A stretch of DNA of 64,000 nt from Alkalihalobacillus sp. LMS39. Its GTDB lineage: Bacteria > Bacillota > Bacilli > Bacillales > Bacillaceae_F. Positions within the stretch are counted from its first letter, which is position 1. The number at the start of each line of letters is the position of its first letter. Location of the stretch: assembly GCF_022812285.1 (NCBI RefSeq), contig NZ_CP093300.1, positions 1,984,001-2,048,000 of the forward strand. Reading direction: 5' to 3'. Below the pieces are notes generated by a model that was not told where the DNA came from, ran no database searches, and saw nothing but the letters and a program-made list of their open reading frames with translations. Of the stretch, positions 44,242 to 52,441 are shown piece after piece. The position numbers and the translations under genes were made by a program.

Positions 44242-44436
44242 ATGTCGTTTAACGATATTGTCAAATATATAACCCAGCAGTTTGTCACGTACGTTGATCA
44301 GCCAAGTGAGAAAAGAAAAGAAATTCGCCAAGAACGAAAAAGTTCAAAATCTCCGATGCATTATCAAATGTTTGGTATGATCCCTTTGGCGTTATCGATT
44401 TTCTTTAAAAATTCACGTTCAAAACGAAACAAATAA
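44242..44436 (+). CDS. yqzE: YqzE family protein
   Basis: A 64-residue basic protein (DIVKYITQQFVTYVDQPSEK near the start) with a short hydrophobic stretch (FGMIPLALSIFF) before a basic tail. It matches YqzE, found after comGG in B. subtilis. Function unknown. GAGT-type RBS; a terminator follows at once. Confidence 0.86.
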   Translation: MSFNDIVKYITQQFVTYVDQPSEKRKEIRQERKSSKSPMHYQMFGMIPLALSIFFKNSRSKRNK

Positions 44437-44466
44437 AAAAAGGTGGCATCTTGATGCTGCCTTTTT
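44436..44466 (+). terminator. terminator after yqzE
   Basis: A stem of about 14 bp (44437-44450 with 44453-44466) with short loop. It closes the comG-aroK-yqzE unit and precedes repeat copy 6. Confidence 0.82.
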
Positions 44467-44480
44467 CATTTTCTAAAATG

Positions 44481-44620
44481 GTAACGGACATCTGTTCCGC
44501 TATTGATGGGAATAGGCAAGAATTCATTCGAAAATGTCACCATTAGCGGAACAGGTGTCCCTTAGCTTTTGGAAATCGTGTGTTTTTACTAAAATAACGT
44601 ACTGTATGTCCGAACGCTTG
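44481..44620. repeat. intergenic repeat, copy 6 (three sites)
   Basis: Only three sites, beginning at 44485, 44547 and 44598, with spacings of 62 and 51 bp. This equals the last three positions of the four-site copies, so the first site is missing. The final site is eroded (CGTACTGTATGTCCG). Confidence 0.85.
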
Positions 44621-44751
44621 TTCATCAACGGGAAAAATGGCAAATTACCGAACTTCTTCAAGATAACGGGTAAATTAAAAGAAATCAGGAAAAAAACCAT
44701 TATTCTTTTTTCCTATTTATATTATAATGATGGTGTAATAGAGGAAAAGGG

Positions 44752-45468
44752 GTGAGCCTTCCAATGGATCAAACATTAAAAATAACAAATGTATTATCAG
44801 ACCCTACTCGGTTTTCCATTTATCAGTATGTGTCAAGGATACATCGCGAAGTAACGGTGCAAGAAATTGCGGAGTATTTTAAAATTCACGCAAATGTTGC
44901 TCGGCTTCATCTTTCGAAATTAGAAGACGTGAAAATGCTTGTTTCACATACTCAAAAAACAGGGAAAGGTGGCCGACCAAGTCGGACATACCAATTATCC
45001 CAAGAAGTTGTAAGTTTGCAATTTCCATACCGTGATTATCAACGTCTTGCTGAAATGTGTTTAGAAACATTAGTTGAATTTGGGGAACAAGGGCAAGTCG
45101 TTTTAAATAAAATCGGTTTAAAATATGGGAGAGAGTTGGCTGGAAATTATATGGTTCAGCTTGGAAAAAAAGTTGATGAGCTATCGACAAAGCAAAAACT
45201 AAGCTGTGTTGAAACGATTGCTCAAAACCAAGGCTTAAGTCCTGAACTTGCGTTTAATGAAGAAGAGCGAAAAGCCACCTTCTCTATTTACAATTGCACG
45301 TTTAAAGAATTAATTCAAGATTATTCAGATGCCCTATGTCCGCTTCATCATGCATTAATTCAAGGAATATTTCAATATTTCTTTGGGGATATTACAATAC
45401 AGGAAGAGCATTTAATGACAAAACCAGAGTGTGACACTTGTCAATATAAAACGGTATTAACGTATTAA
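44752..45468 (+). CDS. HTH regulator with C-terminal cysteine cluster
   Basis: A 238-residue protein with an ArsR-like winged helix at about residues 10-75 (VQEIAEYFKIHANVARLHLSK), then a helical middle and a C-terminal domain with four Cys (NCTF, ALCPLHH, ECDTC). The spacing is not that of SufR but the cluster could hold an iron-sulfur centre or zinc. GTG start at 44752 with GAGG 7 nt before; the ATG at 44764 is possible. I do not recognise a target; a repeat lies upstream. Confidence 0.78.
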   Translation: MSLPMDQTLKITNVLSDPTRFSIYQYVSRIHREVTVQEIAEYFKIHANVARLHLSKLEDVKMLVSHTQKTGKGGRPSRTYQLSQEVVSLQFPYRDYQRLAEMCLETLVEFGEQGQVVLNKIGLKYGRELAGNYMVQLGKKVDELSTKQKLSCVETIAQNQGLSPELAFNEEERKATFSIYNCTFKELIQDYSDALCPLHHALIQGIFQYFFGDITIQEEHLMTKPECDTCQYKTVLTY

Positions 45469-45504
45469 AAAAGAGGATACCAAATTATTGTCATACATTA
45501 AATA

Positions 45505-45534
45505 TTTACAAGTGCTTTCATTCTCATATATAAT
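45505..45534 (+). promoter_or_regulatory. candidate sigma-A promoter for yqgY-like gene
   Basis: TTTACA, 18-bp spacer, TATAAT. The gene start at 45619 is 85 bp after the -10. A small dyad AACACAAA-A-TTTGTGTT (45564-45580) lies in the leader. Confidence 0.6.
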
Positions 45535-45618
45535 ATAACATGTACTATGCTAAAAATGATGCCAACACAAAATTTGTGTTAGTTTTATTGAATTGATAGA
45601 GAGAAGGAGGGGACAGTT

Positions 45619-45864
45619 ATGGATCGCATGTTTCGTGTCTTGAGCTTCTGGACGGGTATCTTCGCAGTATTATTCTTTGTTGGAGATATGTACAACATGG
45701 CTCTCTTATTCTTCGCGCAAACGGGTGGATTGTTAGCGCTAAGCTATTTAAACCTTTCTGAGCGTGTGTATATTTATATTTTCGGTGCTTATTTAACAGT
45801 ATTCTTTGTAGGATTTACATATTATTCTACATTCCTGTTACAACCAGGCGTCGGAGGTCACTAA
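45619..45864 (+). CDS. yqgY: DUF2626 membrane protein (YqgY-like)
   Basis: An 81-residue protein with about three transmembrane helices, strongly matching DUF2626 (LSERVYIYIFGAYLTVFFVGF). It resembles B. subtilis YqgY in length and pattern. GAAGGAGGGG lies before the ATG. Function unknown. Confidence 0.85.
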   Translation: MDRMFRVLSFWTGIFAVLFFVGDMYNMALLFFAQTGGLLALSYLNLSERVYIYIFGAYLTVFFVGFTYYSTFLLQPGVGGH

Positions 45865-45885
45865 AAACGTGTGTTTACATACAAA

Positions 45886-45921
45886 AAGCTGAGTTCTCTT
45901 TTTGAGAAGCTCAGCTTTTTT
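45886..45921 (+). terminator. terminator after yqgY-like gene
   Basis: A 12-bp stem (AGCTGAGTTCTC with GAGAAGCTCAGCT, one bulge) and a T6 tail. Confidence 0.83.
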
Positions 45922-45941
45922 GTTTTTGGATATGCGTGTCT

Positions 45942-46062
45942 AAAGGACAGGCTTGCTTTTTATAAGGGTTCTATTAGATATTTCAGTGAAAAAGAATTAA
46001 AGTGTCTAATAGGAGGATTCTAATGGACACTTCACAATAATCTAATAAGAGTTTTGTCCTTT
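45942..46062. repeat. nested dyads between yqgY and the MidA gene
   Basis: Three levels of pairing can be drawn: AAAGGAC (45942-45948) with GTCCTTT (46056-46062), TATTAGA (45972-45978) with TCTAATA (46041-46047), and AAGTGTC (46000-46006) with GACACTT (46026-46032). No gene. Function unknown; not a simple terminator because no T-run follows. Confidence 0.5.
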
Positions 46063-46101
46063 ATCAATTGGAAAAAAGAATTTCCACCTTCATCAACGTC
46101 A

Positions 46102-47175
46102 CTACATCCCTTTGGTTTGTTTAATGACATAAAAATACGTGCTCATTGTTAAAAGCGACCGGATCGCACGGTTCCTTTTGCTTTCTGCAGAAAAAGGGTC
46201 TGGGTTATGGTGGTCTTGCAAATAAGAAAGGATATCTGCATCTATTAGAAATTTATCCTGGGTGTTCGCAAATTGTAGCTGAAAGCCCAGCTCTGTCCCC
46301 ATTTCAATTAGAGCGTCTAGATGTATATGAGTTGTTAAATCCATCTCACCAGGGTGTAAAAGTGGATTTGTTATCATCTGATGCTCATAATAGCCACGTA
46401 AACTGCCATCTTTTCGCTCTGGTTGTTCCCAGTCTTTCTTTGTATAACCATAATCTAAGGTGAAAATAACGGCCTGGTCGACCCACTCAGCTAGTTGTTG
46501 AACCCATTTTTTCATGGCGAGTGGGATTTCAATGCGTTGTCCTTCTTGCAGTGGGGGGCCGTATTGGTGTAGCCACTCATGTAGCTCTGCGCGGTCACAT
46601 TTTGTTTTCACTTCTTGTAATAAACTGTTTTCATCCATTGTGATTTTTATTTCATATAATTGACCATGATCCCACGAAACGACATCAACAGGGAATGCAT
46701 CAAGCAATTCATTGGAAAACACAATTCCTGAAAACGGCTTTGTTTGAAGCTCATCAATAGAACGATAATAATGAACATTACGATGTTCTTTTAGCCGTTG
46801 TTTTTGTTCGTGTAAGTGATATGGACTAGTTTCTACAATACTGTATGTAAGTTCGTTATAAGTTTTAGTGGAAAGCTCTTTTATTTTTGTTAAAACATCA
46901 AAGGCAAACCGACCAGTTCCTGCACCAAATTCACATATGTGAAATGGAAGAGGAGTGGATTGCCATATATCAATAAATTGCTGGGCAAACACTTCAGCAA
47001 ATACGGTACTGACATTACTGCTCGTATAAAAATCACCGGTCTTTCCGACTTTTTGTTTTTCTTTCATGTAATAGCCGAATTGTGGATGGTAAAGGGCTAA
47101 GCTCATAAATTCGGAGTACGATATTTGTTTTTGTTCATTTGCCTCGATAGAAGCAATAATGTAGTCCAACAACAT
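46102..47175 (-). CDS. SAM-dependent methyltransferase, MidA/NDUFAF7 family
   Basis: A 357-residue DUF185 protein. SAM motif I is ICEFGAGTGRFA near residue 82 and the family's GDFYTSSNVSTVFAE is near 47. VFSNELLDAFPVDVV and later blocks agree. Family members methylate arginine in a respiratory complex I subunit in mitochondria; the bacterial role is unclear. Its promoter is not obvious, and a forward-strand small RNA starts in the spacer before its start. Confidence 0.87.
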   Translation of the reverse strand: MLLDYIIASIEANEQKQISYSEFMSLALYHPQFGYYMKEKQKVGKTGDFYTSSNVSTVFAEVFAQQFIDIWQSTPLPFHICEFGAGTGRFAFDVLTKIKELSTKTYNELTYSIVETSPYHLHEQKQRLKEHRNVHYYRSIDELQTKPFSGIVFSNELLDAFPVDVVSWDHGQLYEIKITMDENSLLQEVKTKCDRAELHEWLHQYGPPLQEGQRIEIPLAMKKWVQQLAEWVDQAVIFTLDYGYTKKDWEQPERKDGSLRGYYEHQMITNPLLHPGEMDLTTHIHLDALIEMGTELGFQLQFANTQDKFLIDADILSYLQDHHNPDPFSAESKRNRAIRSLLTMSTYFYVIKQTKGM

Positions 47176-47207
47176 AGTTAAATCCCTTTCATCTTTAGCG
47201 TCAAATA

Positions 47208-47248
47208 GGTTAACATCATTGACATAGTGTTAACCAATATTTTATAAT
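47208..47248 (+). promoter_or_regulatory. strong sigma-A promoter with dyad, for a small RNA
   Basis: TTGACA (47219-47224), 18-bp spacer, TATAAT (47243-47248): both hexamers match consensus exactly. A perfect 8-bp dyad GGTTAACA (47208-47215) with TGTTAACC (47228-47235) overlaps the -35 and looks like an operator. No protein gene follows on this strand. Confidence 0.75.
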
Positions 47249-47254
47249 TTTGTA

Positions 47255-47351
47255 TGTGGATGCTAAGGAAAAGGGAGTCCCCCTCCCCCTATACATTCAT
47301 ACTTGTTTTACAATTTACTCCCCATTGACCTCCGTTTGAGGTCCTTTTTTT
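47255..47351 (+). ncRNA. candidate C-rich small RNA of about 95 nt
   Basis: Transcription from the consensus promoter at 47219-47248 would begin near 47255 and stop at a hairpin GACCTC-CGTTT-GAGGTC (47327-47343) plus seven T (47345-47351). The transcript has CCCCCTCCCCCT (47279-47290) and CTCCCC (47318-47323), unpaired pyrimidine tracts able to bind Shine-Dalgarno sequences, as seen in RsaE/RoxS-type RNAs. There is no open frame with a ribosome-binding site. It sits between two reverse-strand genes. Confidence 0.62.
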
Positions 47352-47358
47352 ATGCGGT

Positions 47359-47994
47359 TTAAAATCCAGATAAAAAGGGATTTGAGTCCATTTCATTTCC
47401 AATCGTTGTTGTTGGGCCATGACCAGATGCGACAACAGTTTCTTCTGGTAATTCTAATAATTTCGAGTGGATACTTTGTAAAAGTTGTTCATGATTTCCG
47501 CCTGGTAAATCGGTACGACCGATGCTTCCTGAAAACAAAGCATCACCTGAGAAAACTATGTTTTCTTTTTCGAAGTAATAAGATATACTTCCAGGCGAGT
47601 GCCCCGGTGTGAAGAAGACGGTAAATGTAAATGGTCCGACAGTAATGGGTTCCTCTTTTGCAACTAAATGGGAAGCTTCTTTCATTTTTATTTCCTCATC
47701 ACCCATAAAGTACATCGAACCATTTTGGGCGGGGTCGCTTAACCAGCCTTTTTCATTTTCGTGAAGATAGACAGGGATGTCCCATTTCTCACGGATGAAA
47801 TCAACAGCGCCAATATGGTCAAAATGAGCGTGCGTTAATAAAATAGCGACAGGAGTATATTGTTGCTCGGTTAAAAAATTTTGCAATTGCTCTGCGTTGC
47901 CACCCGGATCAAAGATGACCGCTTCTCCTTTGTCATTAGATAGGACATAACAGTTCGTTTGTAATGGTCCTAGTGGAATTTGGTGTATATTCAT
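47359..47994 (-). CDS. yqgX: MBL-fold hydrolase (YqgX-like, glyoxalase II family)
   Basis: A 211-residue protein of the metallo-beta-lactamase fold: HAHFDHIG near residue 55, FFTPGHSPGSISYY near 128, SGDALFSGSIGRTDLPGG near 148 and GHGPTTTIG near 193. It resembles B. subtilis YqgX, a small glyoxalase II-type thioesterase. It probably hydrolyses thiol esters such as bacillithiol adducts (inference). RBS GGAGGAACTC precedes the ATG. Confidence 0.87.
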   Translation of the reverse strand: MNIHQIPLGPLQTNCYVLSNDKGEAVIFDPGGNAEQLQNFLTEQQYTPVAILLTHAHFDHIGAVDFIREKWDIPVYLHENEKGWLSDPAQNGSMYFMGDEEIKMKEASHLVAKEEPITVGPFTFTVFFTPGHSPGSISYYFEKENIVFSGDALFSGSIGRTDLPGGNHEQLLQSIHSKLLELPEETVVASGHGPTTTIGNEMDSNPFLSGF

Positions 47995-48068
47995 ATGAGT
48001 TCCTCCATTGCAATCATTTGGTTCTTATTTTACACTTTACGAAAAGGATGTTCAAAGGAAGTGTGACA

Positions 48069-48575
48069 ATGACCGTATTTTATGCGATTGAATGGAAGCA
48101 AAGTGGGGAAGATATAGAATGGGAATCCTTTTACGAAGCGTTCTTTCTTGTTGCAGTTCCACTTGATGAAGCAGACGATATGCTTATTTATCAATATAAC
48201 CAAGAAGCAGATGAAGCCGCTTTGTTTTTAGAAGACTTTGGTTTGCTTGAGGCAAGTCACGCTGTATATCAGCTGCACAATCCACTAGTTGAAGAGCGCT
48301 TTTCTGATTATGGGTTTACTTCAAATTTGAATCGTTGTTATTTATATGAAGAATTAGTGCTACCGTTTATCATTACAAGCGGCGAGAAACAACAGATAGA
48401 TATGGCGTTATTGCAAATTAAAGAAGACTTAATTGCCCTTGACCAAGCAGAGTCGCCTGTTCTTTTTATTGATAAACAAATGAAGGAATTAGTGCAAGGA
48501 TATGCGGATGCTTATAAGATTACGATTTCATTTTTACTCTCGACAAATAGGATAAATACGAGTAAAATGGAATAG
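48069..48575 (+). CDS. hypothetical protein
   Basis: A 168-residue acidic protein from ATG 48069 (AAAGGAAG upstream). No domain is recognised; alternating helical segments, no signal peptide or membrane helix. In a syntenic position (between yqgX and yqgW) B. subtilis has small genes such as yqgV, but this one is larger and not clearly homologous. It is divergent from yqgX. Confidence 0.72.
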   Translation: MTVFYAIEWKQSGEDIEWESFYEAFFLVAVPLDEADDMLIYQYNQEADEAALFLEDFGLLEASHAVYQLHNPLVEERFSDYGFTSNLNRCYLYEELVLPFIITSGEKQQIDMALLQIKEDLIALDQAESPVLFIDKQMKELVQGYADAYKITISFLLSTNRINTSKME

Positions 48576-48690
48576 ATTCGTCCATTCTATAAACAAATGG
48601 TAAGAATGTTCATAAAAAATTCATAGTATCATTTCAAAAGAACGCTTATACTAATGATAGATAGGTGTGTACATAAGGGGGGAACAATCA

Positions 48691-48879
48691 ATGTTTTTAG
48701 CCATTAATTTTCTACTTGTCGCTATCCTCTGTGCGATCGGATTAATTCGTGAATTCCGTAAAAAGAATTTCTTTGCGGTAGGATTTGCAGGACTTTCTGT
48801 AGCTGTATTCGGATGGTTCGCAGTGATGACGATTTATTCAATCCTTACAACAGGAACAGGTGCACCAGTTGCCCACTAA
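48691..48879 (+). CDS. yqgW: DUF2759 membrane protein (YqgW-like)
   Basis: A 62-residue protein with two transmembrane helices separated by a basic loop (REFRKKNFF). Matches DUF2759, represented by B. subtilis YqgW. GGGGGG lies before the ATG at 48691; an upstream ATG at 48667 lacks a site. Function unknown. Confidence 0.82.
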   Translation: MFLAINFLLVAILCAIGLIREFRKKNFFAVGFAGLSVAVFGWFAVMTIYSILTTGTGAPVAH

Positions 48880-48922
48880 AAAAAGAAGCTCAATTCAGTT
48901 GATGAATTGAGCTTCTTTTTTT
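48878..48922 (+). terminator. terminator after yqgW-like gene
   Basis: An 18-bp near-perfect stem (48878-48896 with 48904-48922) ending in T7; overlaps the gene's stop codon. Confidence 0.88.
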
Positions 48923-48933
48923 GAACATATAAG

Positions 48934-48991
48934 ATATAGCAGTGAAGCTTTGATAGTTTATTCGAAAAGAAGCTCCCGTGTTTTTCTTTAT
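48934..48991 (+). repeat. family-2 intergenic repeat, copy a
   Basis: Matches the core ATATAGCARTGAAGCTTTGA-AGNTTATTC and CTCCCGTGTTTTTCTTTATT, given here in pieces. Short form of the family, directly after the yqgW terminator. Confidence 0.75.
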
Positions 48992-49055
48992 TGACTCTCA
49001 CGTTGCGTTATCCTTTATTGTCAGTAGTAATGACAGATAGAAAGGTGTGTGTTGC

Positions 49056-49949
49056 ATGAAGATTATCGTGGAAAATACGATGGAACAATATGAAACGATG
49101 TTTGCGATGACTGAAGGCAGAGAGGATTATTTCCGGTATACGATGATGAAGCCGTTTGAACCGATGTGGAAGACGATACAAGTCCCACTACAAGCGAAAC
49201 AACATGGGGGTTATGATGTATTAATGGCCGTTGATATGCTTGGCTATATGCCAGTATTTGAAGAGGAAAAAGGGTGGGAAGCGATAGCAAAGTTAAAAGA
49301 AATAAACGCACTTCAAACGGCTGAAGCTACGTTGCGATTATGTGTTGAACGGATGAAGAAAAAAGACATAGAGGTAAAGACAAATGAATTGAGGTTTGGA
49401 TTATATATTGCTAATCCAGAAAAGCTCAAATTGCAAAAAGGCTATTGTGGGTTTGGGGGGATTCCTGGTTTTATTCACGTGTCTATTTTTCCGAATTCTT
49501 ATAATATCCCTAGGCTACCTGCAGTGATTGCCCATGAATTTCACCATAATATTCGCTTTTCCTATTTTGATTGGGACCATGGCAATGTTACAGTTGGTGA
49601 TTATTTAGTGATTGAAGGACTGGCCGAATCGTTTGCAAAAGAATTGTACGGAGAACACTTATTAGGGCCTTGGGTCACATCTATCGATAAAGATGATTTG
49701 CTGTATTCGCTTGACGTTATTAAAGAAAATCTCGATGTGAAAGGTTTTGCGGAAGTGAGCAGTTATATGTTCGGTGATGTGTTTGCTAAAGAGCAAGGCT
49801 ATTCACCAGTAGGTTTGTCACCGTTTGCTGGATATGCGGTGGGCTATGAAGTGGTTCAATCATTTATGAGAGAAAATAGCATTGGTATAGCGGAAGCGAC
49901 ATTATTATCGACAAAGGACATTATTGGGAATTGTAGGTTGTTTGAGTAA
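49056..49949 (+). CDS. DUF2268 family putative zinc metalloprotease
   Basis: A 297-residue protein with HEFHH near residue 165 and a downstream Glu in VIEGLAESFA (about 190), the pattern of a zincin metalloprotease, as in DUF2268. GAAAGGTG lies before the ATG at 49056; the ATG at 49047 is less likely. No signal peptide. Substrate unknown. It precedes repeat copy 7. Confidence 0.83.
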   Translation: MKIIVENTMEQYETMFAMTEGREDYFRYTMMKPFEPMWKTIQVPLQAKQHGGYDVLMAVDMLGYMPVFEEEKGWEAIAKLKEINALQTAEATLRLCVERMKKKDIEVKTNELRFGLYIANPEKLKLQKGYCGFGGIPGFIHVSIFPNSYNIPRLPAVIAHEFHHNIRFSYFDWDHGNVTVGDYLVIEGLAESFAKELYGEHLLGPWVTSIDKDDLLYSLDVIKENLDVKGFAEVSSYMFGDVFAKEQGYSPVGLSPFAGYAVGYEVVQSFMRENSIGIAEATLLSTKDIIGNCRLFE

Positions 49950-49970
49950 GAAAAACAGCGATGTTACATG

Positions 49971-50156
49971 CTAACGGACACCTGTTCCGCTAAATCAACG
50001 AAAATACCCAATTATTCAATGCTATCGGACATACGTTCCGCTAAATGAGTAAAATGAGCGACTTTGCCTCTCTTTTTGGCCTGTTAACGGAACGTATGTC
50101 CGTAAGACTTTCAACAAGACTCATTTTACATGAAATAGCGGAATGTATGTCCGTTA
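49971..50156. repeat. four-site intergenic repeat, copy 7
   Basis: Sites begin at 49975, 50026, 50088 and 50139: spacings 51, 62 and 51 bp. It starts 22 nt after the DUF2268 gene's stop and is followed by the HIT gene promoter region. Confidence 0.92.
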
Positions 50157-50239
50157 CGGTTAAGCGTGAAATATCTCAAGAAAAATCTACCAATTTATTC
50201 CTCCATATATTATACTTTTAAAAACAAAAGGGGGTAGCA

Positions 50240-50689
50240 ATGGTGGAAGATTGTTTTATCTGTCAAAAACATAGCGGTACGATTCAAACAGCGGGAAACG
50301 CGATTTATGAAAATGAGTTTGTTCAAGTTGGTCACATCGATAACGGAGAAAATCCTCATTATTTAGGACATGTCATGATTGATTTAAAAAGACATGCCCC
50401 GACGTTAGCGGATATGACAGAAGTGGAATCGGCTGCCTTTGGGAAGATGATGTCTGCGGTTAGTAAAGCGTTAATGGAAACGGAAAAAGCAGAGCATGTT
50501 TACTGCTATGTTTTAGGTGATGCTGTACCTCATCTTCATATGCATGTTGTGCCCCGATATCCGAATACGCCAAAACAATATTGGGGGCCTAATGCGGTTT
50601 ATGACTGGGAAGAAGCTCCAATGGGGAACGAAGAAGATGTACGAGCACTTTGTGAACGATTAGCAGCGTACTTCAAAAACATAACATGA
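50240..50689 (+). CDS. HIT family hydrolase
   Basis: A 149-residue protein with the histidine triad HLHMHVV near residue 98 and CFICQKH near the start. Family members split nucleoside phosphoramidates or dinucleotides. GGGGGTA lies before the ATG. It overlaps the next gene by 4 nt (ATGA), implying coupled translation. Confidence 0.88.
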   Translation: MVEDCFICQKHSGTIQTAGNAIYENEFVQVGHIDNGENPHYLGHVMIDLKRHAPTLADMTEVESAAFGKMMSAVSKALMETEKAEHVYCYVLGDAVPHLHMHVVPRYPNTPKQYWGPNAVYDWEEAPMGNEEDVRALCERLAAYFKNIT

Positions 50690-51492
50690 GGAAAGTTGAA
50701 CAATGGAGTTGGGTAGGAGATCAACGAGATTTTATTGATGCCCCACATGTTTTCAGTCAACAACATATAAGTATCGGACGGTATGGTGGAAATTCAGCAG
50801 CAGGACAAATGAAAAATGAAGATGGATGTTTAGTTTGGTCTCATTTGATACAAGGCTGGGAGTTTAGTATTGTAGTAGATGCTCATCATACATCAGAAAG
50901 TGCAAATTTGATTATTCAATATATAAAAGAAAACGAAGAGGTTCTTCTACAAATCTTTTCGTACAACAATGTAGAAAAGATGTTTACACAACTAGATGCT
51001 AAAATTATCTCATTATTTCAATCTGAATTATTCTTACGTCGTTGTGAAAGGGTAAGAGGAGAAGCGTCATGTTTACTCGTTGCTAGAAAAGAAAACTATG
51101 TGTGGTGGTTTTCTGTTGGAGATTGTGTCCTTTTTGTTTTTCATAATGATTTCGCAGCATTACAACAATTTCAAGTGAATCAACGCCAATTTTTTGAATG
51201 GATTGGGAAAGAAAATACGTTTGCACAGACGGTTCCTAGTTATAGTCATGGCATTCGTCAGCTTAGAAAAGGGTGGAACACTCTTTTTTTAACGACAGAT
51301 GGAATCATCGAATGTCCTACTGAACCGTACAACAACCCAGTATTAATTCAAAAGGAGTTGGAGCAGGATTCTCTTGAAGAAGGGGTGCAAACATTGTTTG
51401 AAACGATAAGAAAAAACAATGTAAGAGATAATACAACACTAATCACGTGGAAAGTTTATGTGGAAGAAGAAGGCATGAAACCTTCACAATAA
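50686..51492 (+). CDS. PP2C-like protein phosphatase
   Basis: A 268-residue protein with the PP2C outline: GQMKNEDG (the first metal Asp area), VVDAHH in place of the usual DGHG, WFSVGDCVLF, LTTDGIIE and RDNTTLI. The DGHG to DAHH change may lower or alter metal binding. Member of the HIT gene's operon; a substrate cannot be named. Terminator at 51524. Confidence 0.78.
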   Translation: MRKVEQWSWVGDQRDFIDAPHVFSQQHISIGRYGGNSAAGQMKNEDGCLVWSHLIQGWEFSIVVDAHHTSESANLIIQYIKENEEVLLQIFSYNNVEKMFTQLDAKIISLFQSELFLRRCERVRGEASCLLVARKENYVWWFSVGDCVLFVFHNDFAALQQFQVNQRQFFEWIGKENTFAQTVPSYSHGIRQLRKGWNTLFLTTDGIIECPTEPYNNPVLIQKELEQDSLEEGVQTLFETIRKNNVRDNTTLITWKVYVEEEGMKPSQ

Positions 51493-51523
51493 AACAGCGT
51501 CCATTTGCTTTCAAAAAATACAA

Positions 51524-51560
51524 AAGAAGCCGTGAGTCCAATCTATCACGGCTTCTTTCT
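51524..51560 (+). terminator. terminator after the PP2C-like gene
   Basis: A 12-bp perfect stem AAGAAGCCGTGA (51524-51535) with TCACGGCTTCTT (51546-51557), then TTC. Confidence 0.82.
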
Positions 51561-51562
51561 TA

Positions 51563-51649
51563 GTGAGGGAGTATAAAAAATTGGGTCTAGCAATGAAGCA
51601 TTGAAAGCTTATTCTGAAACGAAAGTACGCTCCCGTGTTTTTCTTATTG
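51563..51649 (+). repeat. family-2 intergenic repeat, copy b
   Basis: Begins GTGAGGGAGTATAAAAAATT, then the core TAGCAATGAAG and CTCCCGTGTTTTTCTTATT. Its right end overlaps the last codons of the convergent yqhG gene. Confidence 0.75.
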
Positions 51650-52441
51650 TTGTAAATAAAACATCCCACCATTGATGACTTTTACTTTTACAACCGGTTC
51701 ATATTGACTTCGTAAAGCTTCTTTTTCAATGTCATAGCTTTCTGGTATTTCTTCTGTATCCTCATAAAATTGGTTTAATAAATGTAAGTCTGCATCCCAC
51801 CGTTTTTTTGCTTCTTCTGCCCATGTTTTATCTTGCTCGTCAATAAAGGTTCGAATGACTTTTTCTAAGCGTAACATCCCGCTTTTTGGCGTGATAAGCG
51901 GTGACAGCTTAAAACAAAAATCAGGTATATTCGGAGTAAGCTCGCGTTTTATCATGTTCTCATAAAAATTCGGTATCATAGCCCCGTTAATTAAATTTAA
52001 CCCGAGCGACAACAACACATCTTTCTTTCGGTCGCATTGGAAGGAAATCTTCGTATTCATGCAAATCCATGGTTGCAATGGTGTCATTTGCCTTTCTTGT
52101 GTTTGCACCTGGACTTGTTCATATAACCGAATAAAGCCACCAAGCTCTTGTGTTGATTGAAAGATTTGATGGAGACGAGGAGAGCCGAAATGAATAAGTT
52201 CGCCTTTTATATCGTCTGGTGCTTTTTCTTGATTTGTAATTAACGTCATTTTCATCGGGTTTGGTTCGCCACCGGTTTTTTCTAAGTAATGCCAATAAAA
52301 TGGCCGGTTCATTAATGCTTTATCTAATTCTATCGATAACTGGACTTGCATATACCCCTCTTGTTTTTCAATAACAGGACTGTGATTAGCAGTGAAATAA
52401 CGTTCAAGAAAATGATTAATTTGATGCTGTTGCACGTTCAT
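51644..52441 (-). CDS. yqhG: YqhG family protein
   Basis: A 265-residue protein matching the B. subtilis YqhG type in length and order. No catalytic motif is visible; it has a beta-rich middle and helical C-terminal part. It is translated after yqhH, whose end it overlaps by 26 nt. Start is uncertain: ATG 52441 has AGGAGG only 3 nt away, GTG 52435 has better spacing, and a TTG at 52453 is also possible. Confidence 0.82.
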   Translation of the reverse strand: MNVQQHQINHFLERYFTANHSPVIEKQEGYMQVQLSIELDKALMNRPFYWHYLEKTGGEPNPMKMTLITNQEKAPDDIKGELIHFGSPRLHQIFQSTQELGGFIRLYEQVQVQTQERQMTPLQPWICMNTKISFQCDRKKDVLLSLGLNLINGAMIPNFYENMIKRELTPNIPDFCFKLSPLITPKSGMLRLEKVIRTFIDEQDKTWAEEAKKRWDADLHLLNQFYEDTEEIPESYDIEKEALRSQYEPVVKVKVINGGMFYLQQ

